From contig NZ_CP097870.1 of NCBI RefSeq assembly GCF_029223545.1, positions 372,001 to 436,000 of the forward strand: a stretch of DNA of 64,000 nt. The letters are read 5' to 3'. Position 1 is the first letter of the stretch. Each line of letters starts with the position of its first letter. The position numbers and the translations under genes were made by a program. Shown here piece after piece: positions 16,856-26,524 of the stretch. The stretch comes from Thauera sp. GDN1. Its GTDB lineage: Bacteria; Pseudomonadota; Gammaproteobacteria; Burkholderiales; Rhodocyclaceae. The notes beneath the pieces are model-generated. The model searched no databases. It had not been told where the DNA came from and saw nothing but the letters and a program-made list of their open reading frames with translations.

Positions 16856-17458
16856 ATGCCGCAGACCCTCGCCGCCCCCGTCCATAGCGAACTGATCATC
16901 AAGAAGAGCCGCTTCATCGGCTGCGTGCAGCCGATGGCCGACCGCGCCGGGGCGCAGAAGGTGGTGGCGGACCTGTGGGCGCAGCACCCGGGCGCGCGCC
17001 ACGTGTGCTGGGCCCTGCTCGCCGGCGGGCAGTCGGCGGCGGTGGACGACGGCGAGCCGAGCGGCACCGCCGGGCGGCCGATGCTCGACGTGCTGCGCCA
17101 CCAGGACCTGGAAGGCGTGCTCGCCACCGTGGTGCGCTACTTCGGCGGGGTCAAGCTGGGCGCCGGCGGCCTGGTGCGGGCCTACACGGATGCGGTGGCG
17201 CAGGCGCTGCTGCAGGCGGAGAAGGTGCCGATCGTGCGCCTGGCGACGCTGCGCTGCGTGCTGCCCTACGCGCTGGAAGGCCTGCTGCGGCGCGAGCTCG
17301 ATGCGGCGGGCGCGACGCTGCTGACGGTGGCGCACGGCCAGGCGGTGGAACTGTGCTTCAGCCTGCCCGAGGATTCCGCCGCCGCCCTGCGCGCTCGCCT
17401 CGCGGAGGCGGGGCAGGGGCGGATCGAGTGGCTGGCCGCGCCGGACGAGGTCGCCTGA
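16856..17458 (+). CDS. yigZ: YigZ/IMPACT family protein
   Basis: The 200-residue product carries both family hallmarks: DDGEPSGTAGRPML (about residues 63-76) and VVRYFGGVKLGAGGLVRAY (about 91-109). A C-terminal ferredoxin-like DUF1949 domain follows. Members resemble the eukaryotic translation regulator IMPACT and EF-G domain IV; their bacterial role is not settled. The ATG is chosen by homology and lies just after a TAGAAT element. It follows recC by 89 bp with its own promoter-like sequence. Confidence 0.88.
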   Translation: MPQTLAAPVHSELIIKKSRFIGCVQPMADRAGAQKVVADLWAQHPGARHVCWALLAGGQSAAVDDGEPSGTAGRPMLDVLRHQDLEGVLATVVRYFGGVKLGAGGLVRAYTDAVAQALLQAEKVPIVRLATLRCVLPYALEGLLRRELDAAGATLLTVAHGQAVELCFSLPEDSAAALRARLAEAGQGRIEWLAAPDEVA

Positions 17459-17488
17459 GCAGGCTCGATCGCATCGCTTTCCGGTGTC

Positions 17489-17590
17489 GTGGGAGCGGGC
17501 GTGTCCGCTCCCACAGGGCGCTGCGGAACTCGGGGGGAAGCGCCCACCGGGCGTGGTCGAACTCGCGGGCAAGCCCGCGCCCGCCACAGG
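17489..17590. repeat. REP-like palindromes after yigZ
   Basis: GTGGGAGCGG (17489-17498) pairs perfectly with CCGCTCCCAC (17505-17514). A second stem CGCGGGC/GCCCGCG (17564-17570 and 17573-17579) follows. The same words (GTGGGAGCGGGC, GCGGGCAAGCCCGC) recur inside recB and recD. The element lies between the converging yigZ and pxpA genes and could stabilise or end their transcripts. Confidence 0.7.
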
Positions 17591-17600
17591 GGAAACCTGC

Positions 17601-18380
17601 TCAACGCCCGGCGACCACCTCCGGCAGCGTCGTCACCTTCCAGCCGCGTGCCTCCAGTTCGCTGCGCAGATGGCGCGCGCTCTCCACCGCGCCCAGGGTG
17701 TCGCCGTGCACGCAGATGCTGTCCATCGCCGTCGGCAGCACCTTGCCGCTCTGGCTGACCACGCCGCCGGCGTCCAGCATGCGCAGCACGTGGGCGACGA
17801 GCTCGTCGTGGTCGTGGATGACCGCCCCGGGCTGGCCGCGCGGGACCAGCGTGCCGCGGTCGGTGTAGGCGCGGTCGGCGAAGATCTCGCCGGCCACCTT
17901 CAGCCCGGCGCGCTCGCCGGCGGCGTGGAGCTCGGACAGCACCGGGGCGAGCAGGATCAGGCCGGGATCGATCGCCTTGACCGCGCGTGCCACCGCGTCG
18001 GCGAGCGCGGCGTCCTCGCAGGCCTGGTTGTTGAGCGCACCGTGCGGCTTGACGTGGGTGACGCGGCCACCTTCGGCCGCGGCCATGCCGGCGAGCGCGC
18101 CGACCTGGTAGATCACCATGGCCTCGAGTTCGGCGGGCGCCATCTTCATCTGCCGGCGGCCGAAACCCTGCAGGTCGGGGTAGGCGGGATGCGCGCCCAG
18201 GCTCACCGCGGCGGCGAGCGCCGTGCGCACGGTGTGGCGCATCACCACCGGATCGCCGGCGTGGAAGCCGCAGGCGATGTTGGCCGAGCGCACCACCTGC
18301 AGCAGGGCCTCGTCCTCGCCCATGGTCCAGGCGCCGAAGGATTCGCCGAGGTCGGCGTTGAGGTTGATGGTGTGGGTCAT
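17601..18380 (-). CDS. pxpA: 5-oxoprolinase subunit A (LamB/YcsF family)
   Basis: The 259-residue product has the family signatures NADLGESFG at the N-terminus and ANIACGFHAGDP near residue 34. THVKPHGALNNQ, FADRAYTDRGTLVPR and DSICVHGDT follow. PxpA works with PxpB and PxpC to hydrolyse 5-oxo-L-proline to glutamate with ATP. It is last of regulator-pxpB-pxpC-pxpA, separated from pxpC by 96 bp holding a REP-like element. Confidence 0.93.
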   Translation of the reverse strand: MTHTINLNADLGESFGAWTMGEDEALLQVVRSANIACGFHAGDPVVMRHTVRTALAAAVSLGAHPAYPDLQGFGRRQMKMAPAELEAMVIYQVGALAGMAAAEGGRVTHVKPHGALNNQACEDAALADAVARAVKAIDPGLILLAPVLSELHAAGERAGLKVAGEIFADRAYTDRGTLVPRGQPGAVIHDHDELVAHVLRMLDAGGVVSQSGKVLPTAMDSICVHGDTLGAVESARHLRSELEARGWKVTTLPEVVAGR

Positions 18381-18437
18381 GGGCGGGGCTCCGTGGGGTG
18401 GGCGAGGGGATGGGGGGCGGGCGCGGATTGAGGGGGG

Positions 18438-18463
18438 GTCGCGACTTGCGTCGCTCCTACAGG
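18438..18463. repeat. REP-like element between pxpC and pxpA
   Basis: The core is GCGAC-TTGC-GTCGC followed by TCCTACAGG, the widespread proteobacterial REP word (on the other strand CCTGTAGGAGCGACGC). It is of a different type from the GTGGGAGCGG elements elsewhere in the window. Confidence 0.6.
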
Positions 18464-18476
18464 GTGGGTGGGCTTC

Positions 18477-19532
18477 TCAATACAGCGGTCGGTATTCGGT
18501 GCCGAGGGCGTGCACGACACCGTCGACCAGGTTGCCGGTGTACAGCGCCACCAGGTCGATGCCGTCGGCCGGCAGGGGACGGATGGCGGCGATCAGCGCG
18601 CGGGTCTCGGCTTCGGCGGCGCGTGCGATCTGCGCGCCCTCGGCGGCGGTGACGGTGGCGAAGCGCAGCGTCTGCCCGGGGCGCAGCGCGGCCAGGCGGC
18701 CGAGGTCGGCGGTGATCACGGTGGCGATCTTGGGATAGCCGCCGGCGGTCTGGGCGTCGGCGAGCAGCACGATCGGCTGGCCGGCGCCGGGGACCTGGAT
18801 CGAGCCCGCCACGGTGGCGTCGGACACGATGTCGGCCGCGCCGCTGTGCTCCAGCTTCGCGCCCTCGAGGCGCACGCCCATGCGGTCGGCTTCGGCGGTG
18901 ACGCGGTAGTCGCCGCCGACCAGCGCTTCGAGCGCCGCGGCGCTGAAGTGGTCGTCCTGCGGCCCGGGAACGAGCCGGATCGGGCCCGTGTCGGTTTCCG
19001 GGGGCTGGGTCAGCACGCGGTCGCTGCCCCAGGCATCGGCTTCGCTCAGGGCCAGGCGCATGCCCGCTGCCAGCGCGTGGCCGCTGCCGTCTGCGCCGCC
19101 GAGGGCGGCGCGCACATAGGTCGAGGCGCTGCCCATCACCTGCGCGACCGCCAGCCCGGCCACCGCGACCATGGCGATACGGCCGCTGCCCATCTTGCGG
19201 ATGCGCAGCGCTTCGTCCTCGGCGATCGTCACCGAGCGCCAGGGCGCGAGCTGACGGCGACCGTCGGGGCCGTCCACCTCCACCACCGCGTCGCCGGCGA
19301 CGGCGAGCTTCACCGCGCCGCCGTGCGCCACCACATGCAGGCCGCCGTCGAAGCACTCGATCACCGGCGCGTCCTCGGGCTGGCCGGCGAGTGCGTTGGC
19401 GATGCGCATCAGGCGGCGGTCGAGCACGCCCGCCCACGGCACGCCGATGCGGCGGAAGCCGCGGCGGCCTTCGTCCTGGATGGAGGAGAACGCGCCGGGG
19501 GTGACGATCTCGAGTTCGGTCTGCGTGCTCAT
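18477..19532 (-). CDS. pxpC: 5-oxoprolinase subunit C (carboxyltransferase AHS2-like)
   Basis: From the ATG that overlaps the pxpB stop (ATGA) the product has 351 residues. It begins LEIVTPGAFSSIQDEGRRGF, the typical PxpC/allophanate-hydrolase subunit 2 start, and contains SASTYVRAALGG, RLVPGPQDDHF, ADRMGVRLEG and LLADAQTAGGYPKIATVI. It forms the catalytic complex with PxpB. The frame continues upstream inside pxpB but that part is a shadow. Confidence 0.92.
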   Translation of the reverse strand: MSTQTELEIVTPGAFSSIQDEGRRGFRRIGVPWAGVLDRRLMRIANALAGQPEDAPVIECFDGGLHVVAHGGAVKLAVAGDAVVEVDGPDGRRQLAPWRSVTIAEDEALRIRKMGSGRIAMVAVAGLAVAQVMGSASTYVRAALGGADGSGHALAAGMRLALSEADAWGSDRVLTQPPETDTGPIRLVPGPQDDHFSAAALEALVGGDYRVTAEADRMGVRLEGAKLEHSGAADIVSDATVAGSIQVPGAGQPIVLLADAQTAGGYPKIATVITADLGRLAALRPGQTLRFATVTAAEGAQIARAAEAETRALIAAIRPLPADGIDLVALYTGNLVDGVVHALGTEYRPLY

Positions 19533-20290
19533 GCTGCGTTCTCCGCGGGGGTCGGGGCGGCGTCCAGCCACTGCATCGGGTCGAAGTCGGCGTTGCGCGC
19601 GGCGGCCTCGATCGCGCGGCATCGCTCGGCGCTCACCGGCACGAAGCGCACCCGGTCGCCGGCGGCGAGCAGCGAGGGCGAGGCGCGGCGGGCGTCGAAC
19701 AGCGGCACCGGGCAGCGCCCGAGCAGGTGCCATCCGCCCGGACTTTCCCAGGGATAGATCGCGGTCAGCCCGGTGGCGATCGCCACGCTGCCGGCGGGCA
19801 CGCGCACGCGCGGCTGGGCGCGGCGCGGCAGGCGCAGCTTCGCCGGCAGGTCGCCCATGAAGGGGAAGCCGGGCAGGAAGCCGAGCATGTACACCAGGTA
19901 TTCGGTGCCGCTGTGCAGGGCGACCACCTCGTCTTCGTCGATGCCGAGGGTGGCGGCCACCTCGGCGAGGTCGGGCGCGGCCTCGCCCTCGTAGCACACC
20001 GGCAGGCGCCAGTGGCGGCCGTCGGCGGGCGCGCCGTGCTCGGCGGCGGCGATCAGCGGCTGCAGCGCGGCGAGCACGGCGTCGCGGTCGGTGGCGAGCG
20101 GGTCGAAGAACACCGTCAGCGAGCGGAAGGTGGGCATGGTCTCGATCACGCCCGGCAATGCGCCCGCCTGCTGCAGGCGCAGGATGGCGGTGTCGAGGGC
20201 ATTGACCGCAGCCAGCAGGGCTGGATCGATGACGGTGCCGAACTCGATGGTCAGCGCGGCGTCGCCGGCGTCCAGGATGCGAAAACTCAT
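19529..20290 (-). CDS. pxpB: 5-oxoprolinase subunit B (AHS1-like)
   Basis: The 253-residue product shows PxpB features: DAALTIEFG at the start, RSLTVFFDP, YMLGFLPGFPFMGDLP near residue 132, and VAIATGLTAIYPWESPGGWHLLG. It partners PxpC. It starts 16 bp after the regulator gene's stop and overlaps pxpC by 4 bp, so all four genes are probably one transcript. Confidence 0.92.
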   Translation of the reverse strand: MSFRILDAGDAALTIEFGTVIDPALLAAVNALDTAILRLQQAGALPGVIETMPTFRSLTVFFDPLATDRDAVLAALQPLIAAAEHGAPADGRHWRLPVCYEGEAAPDLAEVAATLGIDEDEVVALHSGTEYLVYMLGFLPGFPFMGDLPAKLRLPRRAQPRVRVPAGSVAIATGLTAIYPWESPGGWHLLGRCPVPLFDARRASPSLLAAGDRVRFVPVSAERCRAIEAAARNADFDPMQWLDAAPTPAENAA

Positions 20291-20306
20291 GGCGGGCCTC
20301 CTGGAT

Positions 20307-20822
20307 TCAGAGCGGGGAGGTGGAGGCCGCGCGCGCGGCCTGGTCGTAACGCCCCGAGACCGTGCGCAGCAGCTGGGCGAGTTCGGCGATGCGGCGGTTC
20401 TCGTCGGCGCTGCCGGTGAAGCCCGGCATCAGGCAGGCCTCGCGCACGTCGCGGTAGGCGAGGCAGATCTCTCGCCCCTTCTCGGTGACGGAATAGAAGG
20501 CTTCCTTGCCGCGCTTGGTGCTGTGCACCAGACCGAGCCCGCCGAGCTTGCGCAGCGAATAGGAGACGACGTGGGTGTCTTCCACATTGAGCACGAAGCC
20601 GATGTCGGCGAGGCGCTTCTCGGTGTCGCGGTGGGCGACGTGGTGCAGCACCAGCACGTCGATCGGGGTCATGTCCTTGACGCCGGCGGCGGTCATGCAA
20701 CGCATCATCCAGCGCGCGAAGGCGTGCCACGCGATGATCAGACCGAACTCGAATTCGGATACCTGGGGCGACTTCGCCGAGACGAGGTGCTGTGAAGAAA
20801 CGATGGGGCCGCTGTCGCCCAT
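20307..20822 (-). CDS. winged-helix (MarR-like) transcriptional regulator
   Basis: The 171-residue protein has a MarR-like winged helix. MTPIDVLVLHHVAHRD, RLADIGFVLNVEDTHVVSYSLRKLGGLGLV and a wing with KRGKEAFYSVTEKGREIC form helix-turn-helix and beta-hairpin. It is first in the pxp operon and divergent from the TRAP genes, so it probably controls both from the 171-bp gap. The C-terminal tail is short and may dimerise. Effector unknown; 5-oxoproline or a related acid is a reasonable guess from context. Confidence 0.75.
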   Translation of the reverse strand: MGDSGPIVSSQHLVSAKSPQVSEFEFGLIIAWHAFARWMMRCMTAAGVKDMTPIDVLVLHHVAHRDTEKRLADIGFVLNVEDTHVVSYSLRKLGGLGLVHSTKRGKEAFYSVTEKGREICLAYRDVREACLMPGFTGSADENRRIAELAQLLRTVSGRYDQAARAASTSPL

Positions 20823-20877
20823 GGGAGCCTCCGATTAGGTTTTGAAGACGTTTCGCGTAAAAAACCTCTACGTTTTG

Positions 20878-20907
20878 TTGACAAGATACCCACAAAATCT
20901 CTATTGT
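20878..20907 (+). promoter_or_regulatory. sigma-70 promoter of the TRAP operon
   Basis: TTGACA (20878-20883) is followed after 18 nt by TATTGT (20902-20907), in an AT-rich island unusual for this window. It points at dctP, whose ATG is 87 bp downstream. The island probably also holds the divergent promoter and operator of the regulator gene. Confidence 0.6.
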
Positions 20908-20993
20908 GCAATAACGGTGACTTATGGATAGCTGGTCGCCGCCTCCGACAATGTGTTCCGGGCGCTGCCCCACTTCAATCAGGAGTTACATCC

Positions 20994-21983
20994 ATGACCT
21001 TCTCGCATCCTCTGCTCAAGGCGATCACCGGTTCCTTGCTCGGCTTCGGCATTGCCGCCGCCGCCCACGCCCAGACCACCTGGGACATGCCCACGCCTTA
21101 CCCGGCCAGCAACTTCCACACCGAGAACATCCAGCAGTTCGCCAAGGAGGTCGACGAGGCCACCGGCGGCAAGCTCAAGATCACCGTCCATGCCAACGGC
21201 TCGCTGTTCAAGGCCAACGAGATCAAGCGTGCGGTGCAGTCCGGACAGGCGCAGATCGGCGAGCTGATCATCTCCGGCCTCGCCAACGAGGACGCGCTCT
21301 ACGCGCTCGACACCGTGCCCTTCCTCGCCACCAGCTACGCCGACTCGAAGAAGCTGTGGCAGGCCTCCAAGGACGCGGTCGAAGCGCGCCTGGCGAAGAA
21401 CGGCCTCAAGGTCCTCTACTCGGTGGCCTGGCCGCCCCAGGGCCTGTACTCCATGACCGAGCTCAACACCATCGGCGACCTCAAGGGCATGAAGATCCGC
21501 TCCTACAGCCCGACCGTGGCGCGCATGATCGAGCTGATGGGTGGCCAGCCGGTGACGGTGCAGGCCGCCGACCTCACCCAGGCGCTGTCGACCGGCGTCG
21601 TCTCCGCCAACCTGACCTCCTCGGCCACCGGCTACGACACCAAGAGCTGGGAGCAGCTGAGCCACTACTACGACATCCAGGCCTGGCTGCCGAAGAACAT
21701 CGTGTTCGTGTCGAAGAAGGCCTTCGATGCGCTCGACCAGCCCGCGCGCGACGCCCTGCTCAAGGCCGCCGCCGCTGCCGAGGAGCGCGGCTGGAAGGTC
21801 TCGGAAGAGAAGACCGCCTGGTACGTCGAGCAGCTCAAGGCCAACAAGATGAAGGTGCAGCCGGCCCCGGCGGCGCTGCAGGCCGAACTGCTCAAGGTCG
21901 GCGAGAAGATGACCGCCGAGTGGGTCGAGAAGGCCGGCCCGGACGGTCAGGCCATCCTCGACGCCTACCGCAAGCTCAAGTAA
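20994..21983 (+). CDS. dctP: TRAP transporter substrate-binding protein (DctP family)
   Basis: The ATG at 20994 has AGGAG 8 nt upstream and gives 329 residues with a signal peptide cut near AAHA/QTTW. The body matches DctP-type solute receptors: FHTENIQQFAKEVDEATGGKL, HANGSLFKANEIKRAVQSGQ, LKGMKIRSYSPTVARMIE with the conserved Arg that binds carboxylates, and WEQLSHYYDIQAWLP. It delivers an organic acid to the DctQM permease. Adjacency to pxpABC suggests 5-oxoproline or an N-acyl amino acid (inference). Confidence 0.88.
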   Translation: MTFSHPLLKAITGSLLGFGIAAAAHAQTTWDMPTPYPASNFHTENIQQFAKEVDEATGGKLKITVHANGSLFKANEIKRAVQSGQAQIGELIISGLANEDALYALDTVPFLATSYADSKKLWQASKDAVEARLAKNGLKVLYSVAWPPQGLYSMTELNTIGDLKGMKIRSYSPTVARMIELMGGQPVTVQAADLTQALSTGVVSANLTSSATGYDTKSWEQLSHYYDIQAWLPKNIVFVSKKAFDALDQPARDALLKAAAAAEERGWKVSEEKTAWYVEQLKANKMKVQPAPAALQAELLKVGEKMTAEWVEKAGPDGQAILDAYRKLK

Positions 21984-21997
21984 TCCGCTGCTGCATC

Positions 21998-22018
21998 GGC
22001 CCCGCCATCGGCGGGGCC
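21998..22018 (+). terminator. hairpin between dctP and dctQ
   Basis: A perfect 9-bp stem GGCCCCGCC/GGCGGGGCC with a 3-nt loop follows the dctP stop by about 15 nt; only TTCACTATTC follows. It is likely a partial terminator or a 3'-end stabiliser that gives more binding protein than permease, as in other TRAP operons. Confidence 0.55.
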
Positions 22019-22040
22019 TTCACTATTCAGGAGATCGCCC

Positions 22041-22559
22041 ATGAGAGCGTTCCTCGATTCGCTGTACCGCCTGTCCGGTGCGCTGGCCGCGATCGGCATG
22101 GTGGCGACGCTGGTGCTCGTCACCTCCGGCGTCGTGACCCGGCCGCTCGGCATCTATCTGCCGGGCACCGACGACTACGCCGGCTACGCGATGGCGGCCT
22201 GCGGCTTCTTCGCGCTGGCCTACACCTTCAAGCACGGCGAGCACATCCGCGTGAGCCTGGTGCTCGAGCGCGTCGGCCCGCGCATGCGCGCGGCGCTGGA
22301 GTGGTTCTCGCTCGCGGCAGGCACCGCGGTGGCGGCGACGCTGGCCTTCTACGCCGTGCGCATGGTGCTGCAGTCGCATGAATTCGAGGAGATCTCGCAG
22401 GGCGTGGACGCCACCCCGCTGTGGATCCCGCAGCTGTCGATGGCGATCGGCTCGGTCGTGCTGCTGATCGCGCTGCTCGACGATCTGGTGATGGCCATGC
22501 TGGGTCGCGCACCGGCGCGACTCGCCACCCACAGCGGCGAAGCCGCGCGCATGGAATAA
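22041..22559 (+). CDS. dctQ: TRAP transporter small permease (DctQ family)
   Basis: The 172-residue protein has four predicted transmembrane helices (about 13-35, 50-68, 88-108, 130-150), as in DctQ. Family-type features include LVTSGVVTRPLGIYLPGTDDYAGYAM and HGEHIRVSLVLERVG. It joins the large permease as the membrane part of the transporter. AGGAG lies before the ATG, and dctM follows 12 bp later. Confidence 0.87.
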   Translation: MRAFLDSLYRLSGALAAIGMVATLVLVTSGVVTRPLGIYLPGTDDYAGYAMAACGFFALAYTFKHGEHIRVSLVLERVGPRMRAALEWFSLAAGTAVAATLAFYAVRMVLQSHEFEEISQGVDATPLWIPQLSMAIGSVVLLIALLDDLVMAMLGRAPARLATHSGEAARME

Positions 22560-22571
22560 GAGGAGCGCGCC

Positions 22572-23870
22572 ATGGAAGTCATGATTGCGGCCGTGATGAT
22601 CGGCCTGATGCTGGCGCTGCTCGCCGGCGGCGTATGGATCGGCCTCGCCCTGATGGCGATCGGCATCCTCGGCATGCTCGGCTTCACGCCGCGCGCGCCG
22701 GGCGACGGCATGGCGGTGGCGATCTGGAGCCACGGCTCGAGCTGGACGCTGACCGCGCTGCCCTTGTTCCTGTGGATGGGCGAGATCCTGTTCCGCACCA
22801 AGCTGTCCGAGGACATGTTCAAGGGCCTGTCGCCCTGGCTGGAGCGCCTTCCGGGCCGCCTGCTGCACACCAACATCATCGGCTGCACGCTGTTCGCCGC
22901 GGTGTCGGGCTCGTCGGCGGCCACCTGCGCCACCATCGGCAAGATCGCGCTGCCCGAGCTCGAGCGCCGCGGCTATCCCGAGTCGATGGCGCTCGGCACC
23001 CTGGCGGGCGCCGGCACGCTGGGCCTGCTGATCCCGCCCTCGATCATCATGATCGTGTACGGCGTGGCGGCCGACGTGTCGATCTCCAAGCTCTTCATCG
23101 GCGGCGTGCTGCCCGGCATCCTGCTGGCGACGCTGTTCATGGGCTGGGTGGTGGTGTGGTCGCTGATGAACCCGGGCAAGATCCCGGCGGCCGATCTCAA
23201 GACCACCTTCGTCGAGAAGCTCGCCGCCTCGAAGAACCTGATTCCGGTGATCCTGCTCATCGGCGGCGTGCTCGGCTCGATCTACAGCGGCATCGCCACC
23301 GCCACCGAGGCGGCCGCGATCGGCGTGATCGGCAGCCTCATCATCGCCGCCAGCCAGCGCACGCTCGACCGCAAGAGCTTCTTCGGCGCGCTGATGGGCG
23401 CGACCCGGCTGTACTGCATGATCGCGCTGATCCTCGCCGGCTCGGCCTTCCTGACTCTGGCGATGGGCTACATCGGTCTGCCGCGCCACCTCGCCGAATG
23501 GATCGGCGCCCTCGGCCTCAGCCCGGCGATGCTGCTCGTGGCGCTGGCGATCTTCTACATCCTGCTCGGCTGCTTCCTCGACGGCATCTCGATCGTGGTG
23601 CTGACGATGGCGGTGCTGATGCCGACCATCCAGGCCGCGGGCATCGATCCGCTGTGGTTCGGCATCTTCGTGGTGGTCGTGGTGGAGATGGCGCAGGTCA
23701 CCCCGCCGGTGGGCTTCAACCTCTTCGTGCTGCAGGGCCTCACCGGGCGCGACATGACCGTGATCGCGCGCTATGCGCTGCCCTACTTCCTGCTGATGGT
23801 GCTGGCGGTGGTGCTGCTGTACACCTTCCCCGGCCTGGTGACCTGGCTTCCCGGGCACATGATCGGGTGA
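22572..23870 (+). CDS. dctM: TRAP transporter large permease (DctM family)
   Basis: The 432-residue protein is a 12-helix-type permease of the IT superfamily. It contains GSSAATCATIGKIALPELERRGYP, GTLGLLIPPSIIMIVYGV and DGISIVVLTMAVLMP, and ends VTPPVGFNLFVLQG, all DctM signatures. It drives sodium- or proton-coupled uptake. The ATG follows GAGGAGCGC. It ends 28 bp before the converging LysR gene. Confidence 0.92.
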   Translation: MEVMIAAVMIGLMLALLAGGVWIGLALMAIGILGMLGFTPRAPGDGMAVAIWSHGSSWTLTALPLFLWMGEILFRTKLSEDMFKGLSPWLERLPGRLLHTNIIGCTLFAAVSGSSAATCATIGKIALPELERRGYPESMALGTLAGAGTLGLLIPPSIIMIVYGVAADVSISKLFIGGVLPGILLATLFMGWVVVWSLMNPGKIPAADLKTTFVEKLAASKNLIPVILLIGGVLGSIYSGIATATEAAAIGVIGSLIIAASQRTLDRKSFFGALMGATRLYCMIALILAGSAFLTLAMGYIGLPRHLAEWIGALGLSPAMLLVALAIFYILLGCFLDGISIVVLTMAVLMPTIQAAGIDPLWFGIFVVVVVEMAQVTPPVGFNLFVLQGLTGRDMTVIARYALPYFLLMVLAVVLLYTFPGLVTWLPGHMIG

Positions 23871-23898
23871 TTGGCTCGACGCCGGCGGCTGGCGGGGT

Positions 23899-24861
23899 TT
23901 ACTCGCCGGTCGCGGGTGTCGCGTCTGCGGACGGTCCGGCGGCCAGTTCCGCCGTGCGCGCCTCGCTCACCAGCCAGTCATGCACCGTGGCCACGCGCGG
24001 GTCGGCGAGCGCGCCGGCGGAATGGATGACGCAGTAGCGCTTGCCGGTGCGCACCGACTGCGCGAAGGGCGCCACCAGGCGGCCGCTGTCGAGTTCGTCG
24101 GTGATCAGGGTGCGGCGCGCGATCGCCACCCCCATGCCGGCGATCGCGCACTGCATGGTGATGTGGTTGCGGTTGAACATGTAGCCGCGCCGCACCTCCA
24201 CCTGCGGCGCGCCGATCGCGCGCAGGTAGCGTTCCCATTCGGCGTAGGGCGGGCTGCCACGCCAGGCGGTCATGTCGTGCAGCAGCGGGTAGTGGCGCAG
24301 GTCCTCGGCGGTGAGCAGCGGCGGCCGGCCTTCGAGCAGGCGCGGCGAGCACACCGGGAAGATCTCCTCCTCCAGCAGCACCGTGCTCTGGAAGCCCGGA
24401 TAGCTGCCGTCGTTGAGGTCGATCGCGAGGTCGAACTCGCCGTCGCGCAGCGAATAGGTGCTGTCCTCGGCCTCGACCTGCAGCTCGATCTGCGGGAACC
24501 GTTCCATCAGCCGCGGCAGCCGCGGCACCAGCCAGGTGGCGAGGAAGGAGGGCAGGGTGCGCACCCGCACCACGCCGCTGAGCGCGCCGCCGCGCAGGCG
24601 GCCGATGGCGAGCTCCACCGCGGCATAGGCGGGATCGACCGCGGCGAGCAGGCGGTTGCCGGCGTCGGTGAGTTCCAGCCGTCGCGGCAGGCGGCGGAAC
24701 AGGCGCTGGCCGAGCCAGTCCTCGAGCAGCTTGATCTGCTGGCTCACCGCGCCGGTGGTGATGTTCAGTTCCTCGCCCGCACGGGTGAAGGACAGGTGGC
24801 GGGCGGCGGCCAGGAAGACGCGCAGCCGGGTGTGGATCTGTGAGGGTGCGTTCGGCGTCAT
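23899..24861 (-). CDS. LysR-family regulator (GcvA-like)
   Basis: The 320-residue product has an N-terminal LysR helix-turn-helix (RHLSFTRAGEELNITTGAVSQQIKLLEDWLG, about residues 20-50). An effector domain follows, with VRVRTLPSFLATWLVPRL and DLAIDLNDG, as in GcvA-type regulators of amino-acid metabolism. It is divergent from sdaA-sstT-ltaE, which it probably controls through the 141-bp gap. Serine, threonine or glycine are likely effectors by context. The last 20 residues are a low-complexity Ala/Pro tail. Confidence 0.85.
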   Translation of the reverse strand: MTPNAPSQIHTRLRVFLAAARHLSFTRAGEELNITTGAVSQQIKLLEDWLGQRLFRRLPRRLELTDAGNRLLAAVDPAYAAVELAIGRLRGGALSGVVRVRTLPSFLATWLVPRLPRLMERFPQIELQVEAEDSTYSLRDGEFDLAIDLNDGSYPGFQSTVLLEEEIFPVCSPRLLEGRPPLLTAEDLRHYPLLHDMTAWRGSPPYAEWERYLRAIGAPQVEVRRGYMFNRNHITMQCAIAGMGVAIARRTLITDELDSGRLVAPFAQSVRTGKRYCVIHSAGALADPRVATVHDWLVSEARTAELAAGPSADATPATGE

Positions 24862-24923
24862 GGTTTAGAAATACTGAAGCGACGGTGAAAAACTATCGAT
24901 TGAGTGCCGTTTTCCGTGCGCGC

Positions 24924-24953
24924 AAAATGCATTGATACACCGATAAGCATTTT
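24924..24953. promoter_or_regulatory. inverted repeat, candidate LysR operator upstream of sdaA
   Basis: AAAATGC (24924-24930) and GCATTTT (24947-24953) are perfect 7-bp inverted arms separated by 16 nt in the AT-rich gap between the LysR gene and sdaA. The position suits a LysR site overlapping the sdaA promoter; no clear -10/-35 can be picked. Confidence 0.45.
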
Positions 24954-25002
24954 CGCGATTAGCCTGGTTAAAGCAAGCAGCGAATTACAACAGGAGCCTC
25001 CC

Positions 25003-26382
<1,380 letters not shown>

Positions 26383-26524
26383 GCGCGACACGACGGAACA
26401 CGAACCCTCACCGATTCAACCCACCCGATTCATCCCAGCCCGTGCGCGGTGCATCCCCGCCGCGCCGGGGCGACGCCCTACCCGGCATCCCTAACCACAA
26501 CGTCATCCACGAGGAGACACCCAG

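Noticed and set aside
22023..23858. A 611-codon minus-strand frame across the TRAP permease genes
   Set aside because: It is His/Arg/Asp-rich nonsense, typical of the antisense of hydrophobic transporter genes.
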